A stretch of 64,000 nt of DNA from Monomorium pharaonis (Eukaryota; Arthropoda; Insecta; Hymenoptera; Formicidae): the NCBI RefSeq assembly GCF_013373865.1, contig NC_050476.1:17621686-17685685 (forward strand). Direction: 5' to 3'. Of this stretch, positions 14,548-24,900 are shown in pieces. Every line of letters starts with the position of its first letter. Within the stretch, counting starts at the first letter, position 1. The notes beneath the pieces are model-generated. The model saw nothing but the letters and a program-made list of their open reading frames with translations. It was not told the origin of the DNA and ran no database searches. The position numbers and the translations under genes are program-made.

Positions 14548-15909
14548 GTGTGTTTTTCTCTCGTATAATCATTCAATTAAGATATCCGACTCTACAACAT
14601 GCACTTGCAGACGATTCATTATGGACAGAGCTCTTGTTTCGCGTGGAAAGAGAGTGGTAGCGTTCAAAAGGGAACACGCAGATCTCGGTTAAAAGACTTG
14701 TAATAAAATTTCTATAAATTACTGAACTTGGTAGAAAAACAACGAAAGTTTTATGAGTAGAAGTTATTAGCGTTCAGACTCGATCAGTCAAACTGACATT
14801 TCACGAATGCGAACGGTTATATCTGTGTAACAATCAAGTTAATTCGCGGAATGAAAAATTTTTTAGGTTCGATTTTCTTTTCAAATCTTTTCCAAAGATC
14901 TTTTTAAAAATAGCTCATTTTAATAAATCCGCAAAGCCTATTGGAATGATGAAGCCCGCGAAATATTAGTGTAATAAACGTTTTTCGATGAGTTAAAATA
15001 ATGGTATGAATAAGGAATAAAAATGAATAATTCAATTGAATAACACTACCACTCCCAAATAAACAACAATGGATATAATGCTCAATATTGCAATTTAATA
15101 AGTATTTCAAATAACAATTAAGTAATCAGAAATATTTTTCACCATGAAAGAAAAGTTAATCACAAAAAAATTTTATCGATTAATAAATATTTTTAAACAG
15201 TATTATAAACAAGAAAATATAAATATAATACATAAAGATATTTTCTGAATAGTATCATTTTAAAGTAAAATATAATTGGTAATAATTTATATTTTTAAAT
15301 AATTCAAAATATAAGGAGAAATGAACATTTTGTTTCAAACAAGTTTTTAATCACAAATTTTGCAAATTTTTATATTCTTATGTAATAAAAATTTGTTAAT
15401 ATTAAAACATTTATTAATAAAAAAGAATAATTTCAGTTACATTAATGTTTATATAAATACATAAACAACATTTCATGAAACCTAGAAGATATAAAAAAAT
15501 GTCAAATAATTAATAAATGTCTAATTTATGATTAAGCTAATATAAAAAAATTCGATATCTTTTTGTTACATTTATGTGATATGATTGTGATAAAATTACA
15601 ATATTAAACGTATCCATTTTTTATTTCCTAATGATGAATCCAGGTATCAAACGAAGAGACAAGTCACAGAATTTTCTTTCTGAATGCGAAATATGCGTGA
15701 TTGCTCGGAAAGTTTCTAGCTGTGTTTGTAAAAATTATGTAGGACAATTTCCGGAATTAAGAGAGACTTCCGCCAACAAATCCCGGATTCACCAGGAAAG
15801 CGTTCCGCTTTCAGGGGGCAGCTCGCTCGAAACGACACTCATGCAACTTGTATTCATTCGCAAGCAGCCAGCCAGCTAGCCGGTCGCAGCACGATTCTCG
15901 GGTAGTTTC

Positions 15910-15948
<39 letters not shown>

Positions 15949-18900
15949 CATTTCGTTTTCCCTGTCTTTCTATTCATTCCCCTTTTATTCCGCGCAGACA
16001 AGCAGGCCTCTACGCAAGACAAACAGGCGACAGAGTGTGCGTGACGTGGGGTGCAGTACCGAGTAGCGTCGTAGGCCTGTCCGCCGGGTGGCAGTGGGGG
16101 CGGCGCCCCCGGAGGAAACGGGGACCGCGGGGGACCAGACGGCGGACGCCCCGGTGGTTTCACGCCGTAAAGACTGTACGATTCCTCCAACAGCTCCGTA
16201 TCGCTGCACCACCCACAACAGACATACACATCCGCGCTATCAGACATCCGTGTGAAGGAGAGACCGCGGTACGGAGACCAGCATCGCGTCGGTGAAGACA
16301 GGGAGGGAAGAGAGCGGAAGGGAGGAAGGATAGGTTTTTTTCAGTCATTCGGGGGTAGGGACCGGCCACGACGTTTTTCTGGTAAAGGGTTTTTCGTGAC
16401 CAAGAGGACGAGTGATGGGATGGCGGACGGAGGTTTCCGGATGAGTGGAGGTTTATTCGTATGGATTGTATGGCGCCGCTGTGTTTGCACACGGATAGAC
16501 GTGCTGGATCTCTTATCAAAAAGACGCTATATTAAAGACACTTATACAAATTAACTCGTGCATTTATATCTTCGATCGATATAATTTGTCAGGGCGAGAT
16601 GAATGCCTATCGTCCGCACTGCGTACAGGTGCGACAGTAATATTGCCGGTTACTTCATAAATTCAACCGGTTCCGGGGATATTTAAGCAAAGAGAGAAAA
16701 TAAAAATCTATATTATATATATATGTATTCTGTGTAAACGAAATATCGAGAGGGATGCTAATAAAGCAAATGAAATGAGTCTCGATGTAATGAAGGAGCT
16801 AATGTTCTATCATCTCGCATTCAAGTAGTTACTCTCTTTCCCTATTAAAATTTATATACCGAGTACTCTCTAAACTCTTCTACGTTTTCCTTCCGTTAAT
16901 TAATTCGTTCGTTAATTTAAAGAATCTAATTTAATTTTAGAAGTTCGGTTGAGAGCAGCGCAAATATTTAAATTTAAATAGGATCACTGCACCAGTCGCT
17001 AAACAATTACCAGCAAACTGTTAATAAAAAATATATAAAACTATTATAATGAGAATTTGAAATAATAAATAAATTACAAATTAATATTATTTTACATACA
17101 ATATTCATCACAGATTTTATTAAAGTATTACTTTTTACTTAAAAATATAATTATGTTAGGTTATTTATGTATTTTTTTTTTTATTAACCGGTTATATTTC
17201 TTGTTTGTTTATTGACTGATGTAACAACCGTATTATAAAGCAAAATCTCTAATAAAAGTTTTATAAAAATTGAGCTTGCGGACAATTAAACAAAGAATGA
17301 ATTTTCTATTTTTAGACTTCGATAAAAATCGCTAAGCTCTAATCTAAATCGTTCATTTGTCAGTTCAACGAATTCCTAATGTAATTTTAGTAAAAGTGAA
17401 ATAAGCTTCGAGTCAATCGTTCAGAGAAATTCGCAAGTAAAAGAAAACGCGGAAGAAAATCTGGGAAAATCTCTTCGTTCCAAAATACATAAAATTTTGT
17501 CATACATAGCTGTATCACTGCGGCGCAATCGCGAATTGTTTTTACTTCGAAACTCCAGTTACCTGGCTTCTTCATCGATGACGGGCGTAACGGTCCCCGA
17601 GTATTGCGAATAATACGGATCCTCGTAGCTGCTGCCGGCACTGTATGGACCGGCTGGATATCTTCCGCTTCCGGAACTGACGCCACCGCCGCGCTCGGGG
17701 CTGCTCATGTATCCGCTCTCCCCGTGTAACCGATCTGCGGAGATTTAGTGATTCGTATATTAGTCGAGATCAACGTGAGAAATACCATCAAAATGCTCTC
17801 ATTCTGCATCGCTGCGTTGTCTTTTTGCGTCAGACTGGAAAATAATAATCGATTGCTACGTACACGGAAAAAAAAAAATCGTTACATAATAGACATTATG
17901 TAACGATGTATTGGAAAGAAAATTTAATAATAATAATCGAATCTAGATGATAGTTACTTTAGTGAAATAATTTCATTTTTAAAAACGTTAAGTCAATTCA
18001 AATAAGCAAAACTAGTAATTATTACAAAATATTGATTAATATAACCAAAATAACATTTAATTGAAATTATTTCATCAAAATCGATAACTATCATTTAGAG
18101 TTGATTATCATTACCAGACGTTTTTTCAGGTCAATTAAAATACCAACAGCAAAATATTAATTCTCAAACAATGAAACGGAACAAACATAAACCTCGTAAG
18201 AAACTAAAGCCAATAACCGATTAGTGAACAGATCGAAATCAGCAGTTGTCTTATTAAAACTCGATGACAAAAGAATTCATACGCTTGTTCTACTTGTTCT
18301 ACAACGTTGCTTGTGTTTTTCAAGAGAGTTTTTACGATTGTTGTCATCTATTTGTGTGGCTCGATACCTCCGTCCAAGTATGAATTTCATGATGAGCGAA
18401 ATGTGCAAATGAAATTACAATCAGGGAACGTATCGACGAAGGAAATGTCATTTATATCAGTCGTCATGATATGAGGGGGATGATAAAAAAAGATCTTTCA
18501 CGTCGATCGTGCTTCTTACGGAGGGCACACAATCTACGGTTTCTCGAGTGACAGCGGGAGCGGATGAAAAATGGGATGAAAGAGATGATCTGCTTTTCGT
18601 ACATTATGATATAATACAGCGCTGTACAAAAGGGAGACGACACACGTAGGATGTTTCTAGAGGCTCATGAGGGATTTAGTTCTAGTATTGGGAATATATC
18701 GAATTACGATAACTTCGCATTGACGTGGCTGCTCCGAACACACTTTCTACATATATTACCATAACAATAATTTACGAACAAAAGTCTTCAGAAAACACGA
18801 ATAATAAATAGTGGTCTTCTATTGGATTAAATTTAAACACTTTGAAATTTTGTTATTACAAGTAACATTAAATGATTGAAACGCTACGTTTAATATTTTT

Positions 18901-21900
18901 GATCCATTTTTGAGCAAAAAAAATAAAAAAAATAAAACGTTTATAAGAGTAAACGTTAAATAACTTATTTTAAATTAAATTTTCACTTGATTAGATCAAT
19001 TTTCTTCAAGGTATAATTACAATACTCGAGAAAGTTTCAGCTTGCTTTTTCTTCGCGCGACACATCAACGTCGTTTGAAAATTTACCAGTGCGAATTCAA
19101 AACATTTCGATTCCATTGCTGTTTATTCCCAACACTATATATTTTCCACGGTCTCGAGGTCGTTTAATTAAAACTTGGCTCGACCCGACTCGGCTAATCG
19201 CGACTGCCAATTTCAATGTTTTCCAGCAGTTACCGCGCTCCAAACAGTGCCAACCCTCGTGGTTCGACATTTCCTTACCACAAATATGTCACATTTGTTA
19301 CTGTTTATGTTGTTACGCTTAATATTTATCAGTCTTCCTCAATCATAACTCTTGCGTCACTACTCTTCGCCCCCGACGACTTTCTTTCGTTGCTATTTTT
19401 CGCGAGGAATTAAATTTTAATTCGCGGATACCATTTTATTTCACACGCACAACGGATTATGTATGTCGTTGTGCTGTTACAATATTCACAAGACGTATGA
19501 TATCTCTCTGCGTATCAGGATAAATAACGGTATCAAAATCCTTAATCAGAACGTGCACGCTATAAGTTAGGAATATTTAACAAATTTTATATTTATAATC
19601 AAAAGAAATTTATTGTTGTTTGACGCTTTCTTTTCCAGCTTTCATCAAGTATGCTTTTTCATTAGCTCTAAATGTGCTTTTTTAAATTAGTTTTAAGCCA
19701 CGTGATTGTTATTTGCTAAAACGCTGTTAGTAATATTAATAATTAGCAGTTTATTTAGTAATACATTTGAGAAAATAATTCTAAATAAAAAAATATTCCT
19801 TGAAAATGTTTAATACTGTACAGTAGAAGTATTTATTTGGTTAGTGATTACTTATTTATTTTGAATATTAAAAGCATCAAGAGATAAAGATTTTATAATT
19901 GATTATAATTGATTATTAGACTTCGGATTATACGCAAATTGCATATTTGTTATTTTTTGCATATTCTATTAGAGCATTAATAATGTAAACAAATTATAAT
20001 GTTTTTAACTAATTAATGTTAATTAGTTGAAAACATTATAATTTGTGCACATTATTAATGCTCTAACAAAATATGCAAAAAATAACAAATATGCAATTTG
20101 CATGTAATCCGAAGTCTATTGATTATCATTTAAAATCATTTCCTAACTGTATTTAAATTGTATTTATTTCTTACCAGTGTAACACATTGTACGTTATTAT
20201 TACATTTTAGTATTAAACGTTTAAAAAATGGTGCACTTGACCATAAATGATACTTTCGAATTATAAAATGAGTGTATACTTGTGAGAATTCAAAATATAT
20301 TTATTAATAATTTTCATCACAGGATATTAAATCTTTTATAAATAGTATTTAAATCCCCTTTAAGAATAAAACCATTATTAAATAATCCCTAAAAATATAC
20401 AAATTTTCAGTAAAATAATGAAGAAATTGAATTTGTTCCAGATTCGAGTCCCATTTGGAAGTGGGATATATATATCAATACAAATACTTTTGTTTTTCGA
20501 GATACTCGTAAAGAGTTTAAACCCATTTCGTTCACATTCGAGTCTACTTAAAAGTACTGCTTCAATTTTTGAAAATAATAGAGTTTAAAGCTACACACGC
20601 AAATAAATTTAAATCTTTTTATAAAACATTTAACCCTTCGCTTGAATATATCTTTTCGACTTTTAGATATTAAAAAAAAAACCTAAAAAAATTCATAAAA
20701 TACTGTTAATATTGTAGTTGAAGATTTCATAAACATTATATATTTATTAAGTTAATTTGATAAACATTTGTTTTGAATATTCTATTTTAAATAAACTTTG
20801 AAGTAACAAATTTTGTCCAGTATCCTGTGTTTTGAATATTGTTTTGATTTTTTTTAATTAAAACAAAATTTCCCTTAATAATTAAAATTGCTATTTATAG
20901 AAGAGAGTCACATGTGGATCTGACACATCTGTGCGAGGTTTTACATACTCGACTCAGTGTTACGTTTGTTTTTCGCTGTAGAGCCTCGAGTTCCTCCTAC
21001 CGAGTTTATCCTACTTTTTTTTATGAAGGGAAACAGCCAGATAACTTACTTGCTGGTTTAAAAGTTATTATTATTAGCAGTTGTTATTTGTGTCAGACAC
21101 CATAGACCCAAGTGTTCAGATAAGGGAGGGTTAATTATCCCCACGCTAATTATAATCAGATACCAACAACTTTTCTCTCCCATCCCGAGCATAGCACTTT
21201 TAATATTCAACAAAATAAGTAGTTAATGACTAACCATAAATATTGCCAGCATTAAATTTCTCTAAAGCATCAGCATCTCTCTTTTCGTCCTTTTTCTATA
21301 TACAAAAGTCATTCAGTAAATACTTCTTTTTTTTTCCAATAGATTTCATTTTTTGTTAAGACACACGTGCACATGCGTTTTTATTGCAGTATAGCTCAAA
21401 GTAGGCGTTTATCGTTTGGCTCGCCTCAGACATCAAAGGGTCAAGTCGAGACTTCCGCAAAGCACGTGCTATTGACCGGCGGCCCGTCGCGGAAGGATCG
21501 AGCTGTGTCTGACGAATGTTTAAGGATACTACTGACCTGGTATACTATAGAGGGAGACCGAGCTGTCTCTAGAGAAGCGCGCCGAGCCCCCGAGGCTTCC
21601 AAGGGGACTCTTACCACACTGGTAGCTGCGAAGCGGCTTGGCCGGCGGCACCCCGCCAACACCTATCCAACCATCCAAAAAACCAAACAAAAAAACCAAT
21701 GTACCCAGGTGCTCCGATGCACGTGTCCACCAGTATTCTCCGCTCCACCCACCGCTAAGCCGTTCGACAAATTCAGTGCACATGCAGAAGTGAACAAGAA
21801 CGGGGAGCTCTCCGCGATCCGCGCCGGCCGGACCGTTGTATATGTTTCTCACGTCGTCTATCCGCGGACTTTGCGCGCGAGATCCAATTGAATAAAAATT

Positions 21901-24900
21901 TTGTCCACACCAAACGTTCGATACTTCCGAAACATGGATACAAGTCGGGGCCGCGAACGTATACTCGAACACCGATCGCGCGCGCGATTTGTCAGGCAGA
22001 ACGAGACTGACAAGCCTTGCACTGAGAAAGAGTACTTTAAAACTATAATAAATGTTAAAACAATTATGGTTAGGAGCTCCATTTTATAATCGACTACAAT
22101 TTATAATCAGTTATCGTAAATTATAACAAGAATTGCAAATAATTGTATTGAAATGTATAATTTGCAATTATTTTTAATGCTGCACTCTAACGCTCTAAAT
22201 CCAAGTGTAAAAATTACACTGTACCGCGTGAAAAGATAAATTTACATATTTAAATGTGCAATTTAACACATGCTGTTACTTTTACGAGAAAATTAAATCA
22301 TATACATGAATGAAATATTTTTATCCAACTAGAAGTCAATTATATTTGTGTATTATTGTAATAATAACTATTCCTTTATTATTGTACTAAAATTTTATGT
22401 TATCAAATACACTGTAACAGTAATATATGTAAAACAGAGGTCCTAATGAGAAATTATTTTAACATTTGATTATAATCACAAATATTAAATATTTTTCTAT
22501 CGTAAATAAAAAGACGCGAATTTGACAGTAGTCTCTTTTAACATTTTTTTCGAAGATTATCACATATTCAGATTTGTACCACGAGTTTCTAATCGCGTGA
22601 TTACGAACGCTATTGAAATTTTGACGTAGCAACTTGTCAACTTTTACATATATGCACTTCTCGAGCTGCGAGCACGTTATCGTAGCACGTTATCGTTAAT
22701 CGTAGCGTCAAAAGAAATGTCTTCTTTAAAAAATGCTTTCGCTTAATAAAGTAACTTTTTCTTTCGGTTGACGTCGCTTGGAAGACGCTTTTACGAGATA
22801 GATTTTACAAAATAGATTCGCCTCTCGTCATAATGGTTGATGATCAATCGCAATTGATCTACGTGCGATTGAACTATTCACGCGCGTCCTGAATCCATTT
22901 CTTCTCGGCGCGGCGGTTCGGTATCTCCGTGAAACGGTTCTCTCGACAAGGAGAACGCTCTTGGCGGCCAGAAATGAGGCCATCCTTTCCCTTTGGACTA
23001 GCAGACGGCCTATTAAGTGTTTTTGTGTAATGTCGAATAGCGCTCGGCCAATGCCGACGGTCGTAACAATCTCCGTTAAACGATCAAGAATCGAAACGAC
23101 CTTGCAACCGGAAGTATGAAGAATGAAGGGCGATTGCGAGTGTGCGAATGTATGCACTCAAGCTCAAAGCATGAGGTACGCATTGAGAAAAATTGGTCGA
23201 CTTTTAAGAAGGTTTCAAGAGAAAGATACACTTGCGAGCAATATTAATCGTTCTTCGTTATCAATCTTTCTTTACCAGCCAATTAAATGATAATGTTCTG
23301 GAAATATAATTTGGAATATCACACAGAAAAAAATTAGTCATTATTATTAAATCATTGTTCCATATACTATAAGTAAAAATATAAAATCTTATTTAAAGAG
23401 TCTGATACTCTTTAAATCTTATATAATGTCAGACATCTTTCGAGGCGTCAAACAAATTAACTTTAAAAGCTTGATGAAAAGCAGTTCATACAATTTCTCA
23501 AATAATTTACCACTTTAATAAGAGTAATAAATTAAAGTGTCAAAATTTATTCTTATAGAATAAAAATTGAACGTGAGCAAGTTTTGAATGATTTTTACTG
23601 TAAGAAATTTAGAGAATAGTTTAAATTTCATCGAAATACCATTTTTATTTTTATTCAATATTATAATAATTCAGTGTTCAAAAGTTCTTTGAAAAGAATA
23701 TAACATGATTGTTTTGATAATAATAATATTAAAAATTTTTAATCCTTAATTTATATTGTTATTTTCCATTCAATATTTTCCAACTTAAAAATTATTATTA
23801 AATAAATATAAATGTATTTTCCTTAAAACAATAAAAAATTTCTTCAGTAAGTTATGTTTAAAAATCATCAAATTCTTTAAAGATTTTATATTCTCATTTA
23901 TATAAGACAATGATTTTTTTATTTAATATTAATTTTTTTCTGTTCAGAGTTTACGATTGAGTAAATTATAACTATTAACTTTATGACCTGGAATAACATT
24001 TATAGTTTTCAAATGCAAGAAATTGAAAAACAATTGCATATAATGTAAATTCAAATAATTATATCCATAATATTATTAATAACTTATACTGTTTGTTTTA
24101 AAAAAGTGATAAAGTTAAATAGCTTTTGATTGCATTAAATGTAAAAATTATTCCAGATTATAAAATCAGGTGATTCACATATGTTATAATCATAAATAAT
24201 TTTACTTTCTATTTTTATATATTTGCATTACAACTTGCAATATATACTAATTGTTTTAATAGTTCAGTCGACAAACAGTCAATTCGACCAATTTTCAGCA
24301 AAATAAAAAAAAGAGATATTTATATTCTTATGTACGTCGTGTACTGATGTTGGAATCATTGAGGACTGTTTAAACATATTGCATAAAAGGCGACCAGAAT
24401 TTTACAATGTCAATAGAGAATCTGCCTTATATTTGAATGTAAATTTTTCTAATAATAAAAAACATTAATTTATTATCGATGTGTAGTCAATTTTTCAGTT
24501 TGATCAAAAAAGATTTTACCAAAGAAATAAAAAATTTATATTTTAACTCATTGAAATATTCAAAAACAAATTTTCCAAAATTTCTCTGTCTTATAATTTT
24601 TAAAATAGAACGTAGTACACTGAAAAAAATTGGTAATAATAATAATCAAGTTTTGGTGAAATAATTTCAATTAAATGTGTGATTATTTTTTACCAAATAC
24701 TTAATAATTATGTTAATAGTAACAGTAACAGAGAATTACTAAATGTTACTAAATATTTGGTTATATTAATTTAACATTTAATTGAAACTATTTAATAAAA
24801 AATAGTTTAATTGCATTTAAAAATTCTACTAAATCTCGCTAAATCAAATGTTGATTGTTGAAATTGAATGAGTGAAAACTGTAAGAAGTGTTGATCAAAA

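Larger units (their letters stand above)
10743..16059 (-). other. SRCIN1-like intron, 5317 bases
   Basis: AT-rich intron with (CA)n at 13500-13534, (CT)n at 14506-14543 and (CT)n at 15912-15944. GC-richer pieces near 12270-12890, 13230-13440 and 15630-16040 carry short open frames on both strands, none with a convincing exon in the phase this gene requires. Confidence 0.65.
17735..21536 (-). other. SRCIN1-like intron, 3802 bases, with two inverted-repeat elements
   Basis: AT-rich intron carrying a family D element (17863-18130) and a long hairpin element (19918-20117). Small open frames on the plus strand near 18224, 19089 and 20914 show no recognisable protein. Confidence 0.7.

Noticed and set aside
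20446..20475. T-loop-like gattcgagtccca suggesting a tRNA
   Set aside because: No A-box, acceptor stem or anticodon arm could be formed around it.
21367..21891. 174-codon plus-strand open frame, at first taken for a transposon fragment
   Set aside because: The minus strand carries a proper exon (21537-21662) that joins its neighbours in phase. The plus frame is its shadow.
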